Source: JBGAMH01 sp044222045
GTDB taxonomy: Bacteria; Eisenbacteria; RBG-16-71-46
Direction: 5' to 3'
Assembly: GCA_044222045.1 (NCBI GenBank)
Contig: JBGAOB010000017.1
Span: 1-31,110 of the forward strand
DNA: 31,110 bases
Shown here: positions 15,158-23,113 of the stretch, in pieces
How positions within the stretch are numbered: position 1 is the first letter of the stretch
Layout: each line of letters starts with the position of its first letter
Program-made: the position numbers and the translations under genes
Notes under the pieces: model-generated
Told to the model about the DNA's origin: nothing
Database searches by the model: none
What the model saw: only the letters and a program-made list of their open reading frames with translations

Positions 15158-18100
15158 ATGTCCAATCCGCTCGCTCCCGAAGGCGCGTTCCCCGCTCTCG
15201 CACCCACTGGCACCGGCGTCACCGTGTCGCGTCGCTGGACGCGTCCCGGCGTCGACCCGCTGGACCAGGTGAAGTGGGACAAGCGCCAGACGGTCATTTC
15301 CAACCCCGACGGCTCCGTGGTGTTCAAGATGGACGCCGTCGAAGTGCCGGCCTCGTGGTCGCAGCTCGCCACCGACATCGTGGTGAGCAAGTACTTCCGC
15401 AAGGCGGGCCTGCCCGCGGCGCCCGGTCACGAGACCAGCGTGCGCCAGGTGGTGCACCGTCTCGCGCACACCGTGCGCGTCACGGGCGAACAGCAGGGCG
15501 GCTACTTCGCCTCGGTCGAAGACGCCGAAGCGTTCGAAGCCGAGCTCGCGTACATGCTGGTGCACCAGATCGGCGCCTTCAATTCGCCGGTGTGGTTCAA
15601 CCTCGGCCTGTGGCACGAGTACGGCATCGCCGGTTCGGGCGGCAGCTACGCCGTGGACCTGTCCACCGACGTGGTGGGCATGACGACCGACTCGTACTCC
15701 CGTCCGCAGGTGTCGGCCTGCTTCATCCAGTCGGTGGACGACGACCTCATGTCCATCTTCGAGCTGGTGAAGAACGAGGCGCGCGTCTTCAAGTTCGGCT
15801 CGGGCACGGGCACGAACTTCTCCCGGCTGCGCGGCCGCATGGAGAAGCTCTCCGGCGGCGGCACGTCATCGGGCCTGATGAGCTTCCTCGAAGTGCTCGA
15901 CCGCGGCGCCGGCGCCACGAAGTCGGGCGGCACCACGCGGCGCGCCGCCAAGATGGTGGTGCTCGACCTCGACCACCCCGAGATCGTGGACTTCGTGCAG
16001 TGGAAGGTGCGCGAGGAGCGCAAGGTGGCCGCGCTGGTCCAGTCCGGCTACTCCTCCGACTTCAACGGCGAAGCCTACGCCACCGTGTCGGGCCAGAACT
16101 CGAACAACTCGGTGCGCGTGCCCGATCGCTTCATGGAGGCGCTCGAACGCGACGGCACGTGGGAGACCACGTTCCGCACGAACGGACAGGTCCACGAGCG
16201 CATGAGCGCGCGCAAGCTGTGGCGCGACATCGCCGACGCCGCGTGGGCGTGCGCCGACCCGGGCCTGCAGTACGACGACACCATCCAGAAGTGGCACACG
16301 TGCAAGGCCACCGACCGCATCCACGCCACGAACCCGTGCAGCGAGTTCGTGTTCCTGGACGACACGGCCTGCAACCTGGCGTCGATCAACCTGATGAAGT
16401 TCCGGCGCGAGGACGGCGGCTTCGACCTCGACGGCTACCGCCACGCGAATCGCGTGTTCTTCCTGGCGCAGGAGATCCTCGTCAGCTTCGCGTCGTACCC
16501 CACCGAGAAGATCGCGCGCCGCTCCGAGGACTTCCGTCCGCTCGGCCTGGGCTACGCCAACCTCGGAACGCTGCTGATGGTGAACGGCCTGCCGTACGAC
16601 AGCGACGGCGCGCGCGCGTACGCGGCCTGCCTGACGGCCGTGATGACGGGCGAGGCGTACGCGCTGTCGGCCGAAATGGCCGCCAGCAAGGGCCCGTTCC
16701 GCGGGTACGCGAAGAACGCCGAGAGCATGCGCGGCGTGATGCAGCTGCACCTGGACGCGGCGCGCGCGATCGACCCCAGGCACGCGCCGGCCACGCTGCG
16801 CGCGGCCGCGATCGAGTCGTGGGAGCGCGCGGTGGCGTTCGGCGCGCTGCACGGCTACCGCAACGCGCAGTCCACGGTGCTCGCGCCCACCGGCACGATC
16901 GGCCTGCTCATGGACTGCGACACCACGGGCGTCGAGCCGGACTTCGCGCTGGTGAAGTTCAAGAAGCTCGCGGGCGGCGGTTACTTCAAGATCGTGAACC
17001 AGTCCGTGCCCGCCGCGCTCGCGACGCTGGGCTACACGCCGTCCGAGGCCGACCGCATCGTGAAGTACGCGATCGGCCACGGCACGTTCACGGGCGCCCC
17101 GCACGTGAACGTGGCCTCGCTCGCACACCGCGGCTTCACGGCCGACGAGATCGCGCGCCTGGAGAAGGCGCTCCCCACCGCGCTCGACCTGCGCATGGTG
17201 TTCATGCGCGGCATGGTGAGCGACGAGACCATGCAGCGGCTCGGGATCGCCGCCTCGGACATCGAGACGCGCGGCTTCCACCTGCTGCGCGCGCTCGGCT
17301 TCACCGACGCGCAGATCGACGACGCGAACACCTACATCTGCGGCACGCAGACCGTGGAAGGCGCGCCGGGCCTGAAGCCCGAGCACCTTCCGGTGTTCGA
17401 CTGCGCCAACCGCTGCGGCTCGCACGGCACGCGCTACATCCAGCCGATGGGCCACGTGCGCATGATGGGTGCGGTGCAGCCGTTCCTGTCGGGCGCCATC
17501 AGCAAGACGGTGAACCTCCCGAACGACGCCAGCGTCGAGGACGTGGAGGACATCTACCTGCAGTCGTGGAAGCTGGGCCTGAAGGCCGTGGCGCTGTACC
17601 GCGACGGCTGCAAGCTGAGCCAGCCGCTCGTGACGTCCAAGAAGGAGGACGACGAGAAGCCGGCCGCGAAGGCCGAGCCCCGGCCGGTCGCCGCGGCGGT
17701 CGCCACGACGGCCGTGGCCGCGACGGGCCCCGCGCCGCATCCGCTGCAGCGCAAGCGTCTCCCGACGCGCCGGTTCGGCTTCACGCAGGAAGCGCGCATC
17801 GCCGGGCACAAGGTGTTCCTGCGCACCGGCGAGTACGCGGACGGCGCGCTGGGCGAGATCTTCATCGACATGCACAAGGAAGGCGCTGCGTACCGGAGCC
17901 TGATGAACTGCTTCGCGATCGCCGTGTCGATGGGCCTGCAGTACGGCGTGCCGCTGCAGGACCTGGTCGACCAGTTCTGCTTCACGCGCTTCGAGCCGAA
18001 CGGCCGCGTCGACGGGGACGCGCACATCAAGTCGAGCACCAGCATCATCGACTACGTGTTCCGCGTGCTCGGCTACGAGTATCTCGACCGCACGGATCTG

Positions 18101-18424
18101 ATCCACATCGTGGACGAGGTGCCCACGGGCGAGCTGTACGAACTGCCCTCGAACCCGCACGAGCAGGAACACCTGGTGGGCCACGACCGGATCGAAGCGG
18201 CGCGCGGTGCCGTGGAGGACCTGTCGGCGATCCCGACGTCGCCACGCCCGTCGCGGCTGGCGGTGGCGGAACACGCGATGGCGGCGTCGCACGACGCACG
18301 CGAGGGGCAGCTGTCCGGCTTCGGCGGCGACGCTCCGGCGTGCAGCAGCTGCGGCCACCTCACCGTGCGCAACGGCACCTGCTACAAGTGCCTCAACTGC
18401 GGAACCTCGATGGGTTGCAGCTGA
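15158..18424 (+). CDS. nrdJ: Class II (adenosylcobalamin-dependent) ribonucleotide reductase
   Basis: A 1088-aa enzyme making deoxyribonucleotides from ribonucleotides with a B12-derived radical, independent of oxygen. ATG 15158 follows AGGGAGG and gives the normal N-terminus. Key parts are visible: Cys188 in QVSACFIQSVDD and Cys405 in ACNLASINL as the likely redox pair, the NPCSE motif (Asn392, Cys394, Glu396) of the active site, the glycine-rich GGGTSSGLMSF segment, and GTIGLLMDCDTTG in the barrel. An Ala/Glu-rich linker (about 828-860) leads to a TSCPD domain (about 865-985) and a C-terminal Cys-rich tail (1062-1088: CSSCG, CYKCLNC, final GCS) likely to serve disulfide reduction. No nrdA/B genes are near. 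A structured leader precedes it and a strong hairpin follows. Confidence 0.97.
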   Translation: MSNPLAPEGAFPALAPTGTGVTVSRRWTRPGVDPLDQVKWDKRQTVISNPDGSVVFKMDAVEVPASWSQLATDIVVSKYFRKAGLPAAPGHETSVRQVVHRLAHTVRVTGEQQGGYFASVEDAEAFEAELAYMLVHQIGAFNSPVWFNLGLWHEYGIAGSGGSYAVDLSTDVVGMTTDSYSRPQVSACFIQSVDDDLMSIFELVKNEARVFKFGSGTGTNFSRLRGRMEKLSGGGTSSGLMSFLEVLDRGAGATKSGGTTRRAAKMVVLDLDHPEIVDFVQWKVREERKVAALVQSGYSSDFNGEAYATVSGQNSNNSVRVPDRFMEALERDGTWETTFRTNGQVHERMSARKLWRDIADAAWACADPGLQYDDTIQKWHTCKATDRIHATNPCSEFVFLDDTACNLASINLMKFRREDGGFDLDGYRHANRVFFLAQEILVSFASYPTEKIARRSEDFRPLGLGYANLGTLLMVNGLPYDSDGARAYAACLTAVMTGEAYALSAEMAASKGPFRGYAKNAESMRGVMQLHLDAARAIDPRHAPATLRAAAIESWERAVAFGALHGYRNAQSTVLAPTGTIGLLMDCDTTGVEPDFALVKFKKLAGGGYFKIVNQSVPAALATLGYTPSEADRIVKYAIGHGTFTGAPHVNVASLAHRGFTADEIARLEKALPTALDLRMVFMRGMVSDETMQRLGIAASDIETRGFHLLRALGFTDAQIDDANTYICGTQTVEGAPGLKPEHLPVFDCANRCGSHGTRYIQPMGHVRMMGAVQPFLSGAISKTVNLPNDASVEDVEDIYLQSWKLGLKAVALYRDGCKLSQPLVTSKKEDDEKPAAKAEPRPVAAAVATTAVAATGPAPHPLQRKRLPTRRFGFTQEARIAGHKVFLRTGEYADGALGEIFIDMHKEGAAYRSLMNCFAIAVSMGLQYGVPLQDLVDQFCFTRFEPNGRVDGDAHIKSSTSIIDYVFRVLGYEYLDRTDLIHIVDEVPTGELYELPSNPHEQEHLVGHDRIEAARGAVEDLSAIPTSPRPSRLAVAEHAMAASHDAREGQLSGFGGDAPACSSCGHLTVRNGTCYKCLNCGTSMGCS

Positions 18425-18477
18425 CCCTCCCGCCCGGGCGAGCAGCCCGGGGAGCGGACAACCCGAAAAGCCCGAAC

Positions 18478-18505
18478 GCGGGCGGGGCCCTCAGGCCTCG
18501 CCCGC
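18478..18505. terminator. Bidirectional terminator between nrdJ and the convergent small gene
   Basis: A 12-bp stem (18478-18489 with 18494-18505, one G-T wobble) with loop CTCA lies 53 bases after the nrdJ stop and 20 bases beyond the stop of the minus-strand gene. No long T run on either strand, but its position between convergent genes supports the call. Confidence 0.55.
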
Positions 18506-18525
18506 CGTCGCTTTCCGACCGCGGT

Positions 18526-18777
18526 TCAACCGGCTTCTGCCCTCGGAACCGTGGGGTGCTCGGACGTGTCGGCGTCCGTGGCCGTCGTGCCTCGGTCGTA
18601 GGTGACCGCGGGAAGCGGCGGGTACACGTCCGAGCTGGCGAAGATGTCGTTCCAGCTGCCCGTGGCGGGCGAAGCGAGTCCGGGCTTGGCCGGCGGTGGC
18701 GGGGGCACCACCAGGGCCTGCCGGACGATGGCTTCCGCCAGCGAAGGCAAGTGGGTGAGATTGATCCCGTTCGACAT
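18526..18777 (-). CDS. Small hypothetical protein, proline-rich, 83 aa
   Basis: On the minus strand an ATG whose complement is 18775-18777 is preceded by GGAGGAAG four bases away, one of the best ribosome binding sites in the window; this fixes the start. The 83-aa product has an amphipathic N-terminal stretch (INLTHLPSLAEAIVRQALVV), then a five-Pro run (PPPPPAKPG), then a Trp/Tyr-containing segment (GSWNDIFASSDVYPPLPAVTYDRG) and an acidic Thr/Asp/Glu tail. There are no Cys residues, no signal peptide and no TM helix. Composition is far less Arg/Ala-skewed than the shadow frames around it, supporting real coding. I do not recognise the family. It is convergent with nrdJ and divergent from the next gene. 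Confidence 0.7.
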   Translation of the reverse strand: MSNGINLTHLPSLAEAIVRQALVVPPPPPAKPGLASPATGSWNDIFASSDVYPPLPAVTYDRGTTATDADTSEHPTVPRAEAG

Positions 18778-18880
18778 GACTTCCTCCAACTCCCCCCGCG
18801 ACGACCCCCGCACTGCGGGTCGGCGCGTATTCCATTCTCGTGTGTTGCCCGCGGAACTTGAGGGGTGCACCCTGCGCGGC

Positions 18881-19963
18881 ATGAACGCCGCTGCTTCCCG
18901 CCATTTGCGCCGCCGCCGACCGCCCCGCGCCGTGATCCTGGCCCTGTCCGTCCTCGTGCCCCTGGCCCTGTCGACCACGGCCGCGCGCGCCGAACGCATG
19001 GGGCTCCTCGCCCCCGGCTACCAGTACCCCACGCTCGGCACGCTGTGGGCGGACCTCGCGGCGGCCGCCGCCCGCGTGCCGCTGATCGCGGTGCTGAACC
19101 CCGCCAGCGGGCCGGGCGCGCAGCCGGATCCCGTCTACGTGGCCGCGGGCAACGCCGTGCGCGCGCCCGGCGGACGCGTGATCGGCTACGTGGCCACGTT
19201 CGGCGGCGACGCGCCGCTCGACTCGGTGATCCGCCAGGTGGACCGCTACCGGGCGTGGTACGCGCTCGACGGCATCTTCCTGGACATCATGGCCAACGAC
19301 GCGAACGGCTCGCACGTGGCGTACTACGCGGCGATCCGCGACTCGATCCGCGCGCGGCAGCCGGGCTGGCTCGTGGTGGGCAACCCGGGTACGCAGACGC
19401 TGGAGCCCTACACGTCGGGCGCCGACCTGCTCTGCAACTTCGAGTACTACGGGCAGGGCTACTTCTCGTTCACGCCGTCGCCGTGGGTGCGCGCGTACCC
19501 GCCGGCGCGGTTCGCGCACCTGCTGCACACGCTGTCCACCGTCGACAGCATGCGCGCCGCCGTGGCGCGCGCCCGAACGCTGAACGCGGCGTGGGTGTGG
19601 GTCACGCACGACACGATGCCGAATCCGTACGCGAACACGCCGAGCTACTGGAACGACCTGATCGCGGCCGTGGAGACCACCACGGTGGTGTCCGCGCCCG
19701 GGCCACGGGCGGCCGCCGGCGCGCTGGTGGCGCGACCGGTGCCGGCGCGCGGCGCGGTGGTGCTGGCGCCCGGCGCGGCGCGGAGATCCGAGCCGGTGCT
19801 CGTGCTCGACGTGCGCGGCCGCGTGGTGCGCGTGCTCGGCGGCACGGGCGAGCGCACGTGGGACGGCGCCGACGCCGCGGGGCGGCGCGTGCCGCCGGGC
19901 GTCTATTTCGCGCGCACGGCCGGCGTCGCGGAGCCCGCGACGCGGCTGGTGATGCTCGAGTAG
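18881..19963 (+). CDS. Secreted spherulin-4-like (Sph3/GH135-related) protein with FlgD-Ig-like C-terminus
   Basis: A 360-aa protein from ATG 18881 with an Arg-rich n-region and a hydrophobic signal segment (about residues 17-36, cleavage near AARA). The body (about 38-270) has the spherulation-specific family 4 pattern: PLIAVLNPASGPG near the start, VIGYVATFGG, a central YALDGIFLDIM with acidic residues on a strand end, and YYAAIRDSIRARQPGWLVVGNPGT. Characterised fungal relatives (Sph3, GH135) hydrolyse the exopolysaccharide galactosaminogalactan; whether this bacterial member is an active glycosidase is inference. The last 80 or so residues (LVLDVRGRVVRVL...PPGVYFARTAG) are a FlgD-Ig/T9SS-like C-terminal domain. 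Its 3' 61 bases overlap the convergent methyltransferase gene. The upstream frame extension crosses the small minus gene and is not used. Confidence 0.82.
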   Translation: MNAAASRHLRRRRPPRAVILALSVLVPLALSTTAARAERMGLLAPGYQYPTLGTLWADLAAAAARVPLIAVLNPASGPGAQPDPVYVAAGNAVRAPGGRVIGYVATFGGDAPLDSVIRQVDRYRAWYALDGIFLDIMANDANGSHVAYYAAIRDSIRARQPGWLVVGNPGTQTLEPYTSGADLLCNFEYYGQGYFSFTPSPWVRAYPPARFAHLLHTLSTVDSMRAAVARARTLNAAWVWVTHDTMPNPYANTPSYWNDLIAAVETTTVVSAPGPRAAAGALVARPVPARGAVVLAPGAARRSEPVLVLDVRGRVVRVLGGTGERTWDGADAAGRRVPPGVYFARTAGVAEPATRLVMLE

Positions 19964-20994
19964 TCGGCGCGCGCCCGCGCGCGTACACGCGCCGCGCGCG
20001 TGTCGACCACGAACAGGTGCTCGTGGTTGCGAGCCGGCCCCGGCCGGCCCACGCGCTCGCCGCGCGGGTTGTACACGCCGATCCGGTGGCCGATGTAGCG
20101 CGGATGCGCCACCGCCCGCTCGCTCACCCGCCCGCGCGCCGCGAGCAGCGTGCGCAGCTGTTCGAGCGACAGGTAGCCCTCGTCGTTGAACGACACCACC
20201 AGCCAGCGCGCCCGCAGCCGTGCGAGCAGCGCATCGAACGCCGGCGCGATGTCGGCCCGGCGGTTGAACGCGCTCTTGCGCTCGCGCACGTCGGTGCGCT
20301 TGCACGCGACGCCGTACACGTCGGGCCGGTCCCAGCGCACGACGGACTCCCATACGTGGTAGTTGCCGAGGAAGCTGTGCTGGTTGTACGGCGGGTCCAG
20401 GTACGCGACGTCGGCCTCGAACCGCTCCGCGGCCTCGAGCGCGTCGAGCCGCGAGGCCGCGCCCTCGCCGTCGAGCAGCGCGGGCACGCGCAGCCGCAGC
20501 GGCTTCGCCGAGCGCGCGGCCCACTGTTTCAGGTACGCCATCTGCAGCCCGGTGGTGGAATCCACGCGGTCGGCGGCTTCGAGCAGGCTCGTGAGCGCGA
20601 TCGCCTCGAGCTCGGGCTCCAGCGCGAGGCGCGCGATCCGCGTGCGGATCGCGTCCACGCGAGCGCCGTTCGCCGGCTGCAGGTAGCGCGACGCCACGCA
20701 GTACGTCTCGGTGAACCAGCCGCGGCGGCCGGGCAGCGCGTCGAGTTCCGCGATCAGCCTTTCGGCCCGCGCCTGCCAGCGCCGGCGGTCCGCCGCCACG
20801 TAGCACTGCCCCAGCACGTGCGCGTAGGCGTTGTGATCGTTCGCGTGCACGCGCAGGCCGGTGGCCTTGAGCGCGTGGCCCATGCGCGACGTTCCGGAGA
20901 ACAGGTCCAGCAGCGCGGTGCGCGCGCCCGCACACGATACGGCGTCGGCGATGAGCGGCAACAGCGAGGCGCTGGAGCCCGTGCACTTGATCAC
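19903..20994 (-). CDS. D12-class (Dam-like) N6-adenine DNA methyltransferase
   Basis: A 363-aa minus-strand gene. The GTG start (complement 20992-20994) is preceded by GGGGAGG seven bases upstream, and the protein then opens with KCTGSSASLLPLI, normal for the family. Motif I for S-adenosylmethionine binding is LLDLFSGTSRMGHALK (about residues 30-45) and the catalytic motif is DPPY at 200-203 (AYLDPPYNQHSFLGNYHVWE). D12-class enzymes methylate adenine at N6 in a short recognition sequence, either alone or with a restriction partner. No endonuclease gene lies next to it, so an orphan role is possible. Its C-terminal 20 residues are encoded antisense to the end of the spherulin-like gene (61-base overlap), an unusual tail that may not be conserved. 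Confidence 0.9.
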   Translation of the reverse strand: MIKCTGSSASLLPLIADAVSCAGARTALLDLFSGTSRMGHALKATGLRVHANDHNAYAHVLGQCYVAADRRRWQARAERLIAELDALPGRRGWFTETYCVASRYLQPANGARVDAIRTRIARLALEPELEAIALTSLLEAADRVDSTTGLQMAYLKQWAARSAKPLRLRVPALLDGEGAASRLDALEAAERFEADVAYLDPPYNQHSFLGNYHVWESVVRWDRPDVYGVACKRTDVRERKSAFNRRADIAPAFDALLARLRARWLVVSFNDEGYLSLEQLRTLLAARGRVSERAVAHPRYIGHRIGVYNPRGERVGRPGPARNHEHLFVVDTRAARVRARARADYSSITSRVAGSATPAVRAK

Positions 20995-21106
20995 GCGACC
21001 GCCTCCCCGCGTGCGTAGCCCCGTTCGCGAGCATAGCCCGCCGCCGCCCTGAGCGTGAGCCGGCAGTTCCCGGCAGGCTGCGGGCCTGACACGCTGTGGA
21101 ACGCCG

Positions 21107-21137
21107 GCGGGGCGGCATCCCGAAGACGCCGCCCCGC
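21107..21137 (-). terminator. Terminator-like hairpin after the small membrane protein gene
   Basis: A perfect 10-bp stem (GCGGGGCGGC/GCCGCCCCGC) with an 11-base loop, 24 bases beyond the stop of the minus-strand gene ending at 21162. No T run on either side. Confidence 0.45.
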
Positions 21138-21161
21138 GGCGGGAAGCGCGGTCGCGTGCGC

Positions 21162-21605
21162 TCAGGCGCAGGCGCGGCGGCGCGACCGGCGCGCGGCCAC
21201 GATAACCGCGGAGGCGAGCAGCGCCACGCCCACCGAGATCACCACGATGCCGACGGCCCACACGGGCTCGCTCTCGTCGCGCAGCATCATGTACAGGAAC
21301 GTCGACAGGCCCAGCCCGAGCGACGTGGTGACGATGCCGCCGATCAGCAGGCCCTGCGCGCGCCGGCGCTCCGACTGCTCGTACGTCAGGAAGCCGTCGC
21401 CGTCACCCAGCAGCATCGGGGACGCGGGCGGGATCTGCGCCGGATCGACGCCTCGCTGGATGGCGGCGATGCGCTCCTGCTGCACGAGCTCGATCATGCG
21501 CTGGCGGCCGATCTGCTTCACCACGCCCACGATGATGCCGCCCATGATGGCGATGATCGGGATGCTGAACACCAGGAACGGCACGATGACCTCGGGATTC
21601 CACAT
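21162..21605 (-). CDS. Small membrane protein, DUF6249-like
   Basis: A 147-aa minus-strand protein. GGAGA eight bases upstream supports the ATG at complement 21603-21605, although the frame is open much further. There is an N-terminal TM helix (about residues 5-28, VPFLVFSIPIIAIMGGIIVGVV), a charged stretch with QRMIELVQQERIAAIQRGVDP, and two C-terminal TM helices (about 86-105 and 115-137) before an Arg-rich end. The layout, with a helix, the coiled ERIAAIQRG motif and paired helices, matches proteins annotated DUF6249 that often sit beside ECF sigma factor genes, as here (divergent from one). The function is unknown; a role in the sigma/anti-sigma pathway is only suggested by position. Confidence 0.75.
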   Translation of the reverse strand: MWNPEVIVPFLVFSIPIIAIMGGIIVGVVKQIGRQRMIELVQQERIAAIQRGVDPAQIPPASPMLLGDGDGFLTYEQSERRRAQGLLIGGIVTTSLGLGLSTFLYMMLRDESEPVWAVGIVVISVGVALLASAVIVAARRSRRRACA

Positions 21606-21814
21606 GTCGGTCGTCTCCGCAGGCGCGTCGCCGTCGCGGCGCTGTCGGGACGGCGGCCGGTGCGGTCGGCCCGGCGGGCGCGGATGGCCTGCTCCCCGTG
21701 GCTCGACCCCTTCGACCAGGGCACCCCCGCGCGGGAACGCCGCCGGGGCGATCTGGCGCGCGGCCCGCGGCCGGGGGCCGGATCGCCGCGCTCCACCGCC
21801 TCCGGGCCCGCCGT

Positions 21815-21840
21815 GAAACCCCGCGGCCCGGAAATCCGTC
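21815..21840 (+). promoter_or_regulatory. Possible ECF-type autoregulatory promoter
   Basis: GAAAC (21815-21819) and CGTC (21837-21840) are spaced by 17 bases, resembling ECF-dependent promoters (AAC-type -35, CGTC -10). The start codon would lie only about 10 bases after the -10, giving an almost leaderless message. Weak evidence. Confidence 0.2.
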
Positions 21841-21850
21841 CAAGGCTTCG

Positions 21851-22510
21851 ATGGCGGCGTACGCCCCGACCCTGCGCGGCCTGTCCGCGACTCTCTCCTG
21901 GCCCACCCGGATCGCTTCGCTCGACCGGGCCGAGGCGCCCGCGCGCGCGGGCTCGCCCGTGCGTGCCCGCGCGGCCGACCCCGACGCCGCCCACGTGGCC
22001 GCGGCCCGTGGCGGCGACACGCACGCGTTCCGGGAACTGGTCGACCGGCACCGCGACCGCGCCTGCGCGCTGGCGCTGCGCGTGCTGCGCTCGCCGAGCG
22101 ACGCCGAGGAATGCGCGCAGGACGCGTTCGTGCGCGCGTGGCGGGCGCTCCCGGCGTTCCGCGGCGAGGCGGCGTTCGCCACGTGGCTGCACCGCATCGT
22201 GCTGCGCGTGGCGCTCGATCGCGCCGCGACGCTGAAGCACCGGCTCGGCCGCGAGGCGGCGCTGGAGGACACGGGGCGGCCCGACGTCGCGGCGCCGGCG
22301 GGCGCCGAGCACCCGCTCGCGCATCGGGTCGAGGCGTTGCTCGCGTCGCTGAGCCCGGTGCAGCGTGCGATCGTGACGCTGCACTACTGGCAGGGCTGCC
22401 CCGTGCGCGACATCGGCGAGGCGCTCGGCATGCCCGAGAACACCGTGAAGACGCACCTGCGACGCGCACGGCTCGGCCTGCGCGCCGCGTGGTTCGGGGA
22501 GTCGGCGTGA
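21851..22510 (+). CDS. ECF-family RNA polymerase sigma factor
   Basis: A 219-aa sigma factor. An Ala/Arg-rich N-terminus of about 45 residues precedes region 2 (about 48-125: AFRELVDRHRDRACALALRV, SDAEECAQDAFVRAWRALP, ATWLHRIVLRVALDRA) and, after a linker, region 4 with its helix-turn-helix (about 163-215: LSPVQRAIVTLHYWQG, IGEALGMPENTVKTHLRRAR). Lacking regions 1 and 3, it belongs to the ECF group, which directs RNA polymerase to stress or envelope regulons. ATG 21851 is chosen because the upstream frame is Arg/Pro-rich; AAGG at 21842-21845 is a weak ribosome site. The stop overlaps the next start (GTGA), so it is co-translated with a zinc-type anti-sigma factor, the usual arrangement. Confidence 0.93.
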   Translation: MAAYAPTLRGLSATLSWPTRIASLDRAEAPARAGSPVRARAADPDAAHVAAARGGDTHAFRELVDRHRDRACALALRVLRSPSDAEECAQDAFVRAWRALPAFRGEAAFATWLHRIVLRVALDRAATLKHRLGREAALEDTGRPDVAAPAGAEHPLAHRVEALLASLSPVQRAIVTLHYWQGCPVRDIGEALGMPENTVKTHLRRARLGLRAAWFGESA

Positions 22511-23064
22511 ACTGCGCGGCCTTCGATCGGCGGCTGGACGCGCTCGGCCCGAACGCCCTCGGCGCCGAGGCGCTCGCGCATGCGTCGGCGTGCGAGCGCT
22601 GCGCGCGCGTGCTGAACGCCGAGCGCAAGATCGCCGTGCTGCTGGCGGCTCCACCCGCCGGCCGCGCGAGCGCCGACTTCACCGATCGCGTGCTCGCGCG
22701 CGTGACCGCCCCCGCGCGGGCCGCCCACCCGTCCGGCGCCGCGATGCCGGCCCTGGTCGCCGACCCGCGGCCGTTCTGGGCGCGCCTGGTCGCCGAGCCC
22801 GCGGTGCTCGCGGCGCTCGCGCTGGCGGCGCTCGCGGTGGTCGCGCTCGTGCCCACGTGGGAAGCCGCCGCCACCGCGGGGCGCGCGCTGTCCGCGTGGT
22901 CCGCCGGCGCGTGGAACGCGGCGGCCGCGGCCGCGCCGGCGACCGCCGGCACCCCGGCGCGCCTCGCTCCGTGGTTCGGGCTCGCGTGGCTGCTCGCGCT
23001 CGGCTCGGTGCCGCTGCTGCGCTGGGTGGCGCGACTCGCCGCCGCACCGCCGCACCTGCGCTGA
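22507..23064 (+). CDS. Membrane-bound zinc-finger-type anti-sigma factor
   Basis: A 185-aa protein starting at GTG 22507, overlapping the sigma gene stop by four bases. The N-terminus has Cys3 and a His25-x3-Cys29-x2-Cys32 motif (HASACERC), the ZAS zinc-binding signature of anti-sigma factors that hold ECF sigma factors inactive. Two hydrophobic segments (about 97-116 and 155-176) likely anchor it in the inner membrane with a short Ala-rich periplasmic loop between them. The soluble N-terminal domain would then face the cytoplasm. Function is inferred from the motif and the coupling to the sigma gene; release could follow proteolysis or redox change at the zinc site, which cannot be decided from sequence. 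Confidence 0.85.
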   Translation: MNCAAFDRRLDALGPNALGAEALAHASACERCARVLNAERKIAVLLAAPPAGRASADFTDRVLARVTAPARAAHPSGAAMPALVADPRPFWARLVAEPAVLAALALAALAVVALVPTWEAAATAGRALSAWSAGAWNAAAAAAPATAGTPARLAPWFGLAWLLALGSVPLLRWVARLAAAPPHLR

Positions 23065-23113
23065 TCCGGGCGCGCTTGCGTCGCCCCGAGGGGCGCGGCA
23101 GATTCCCGGGCCC

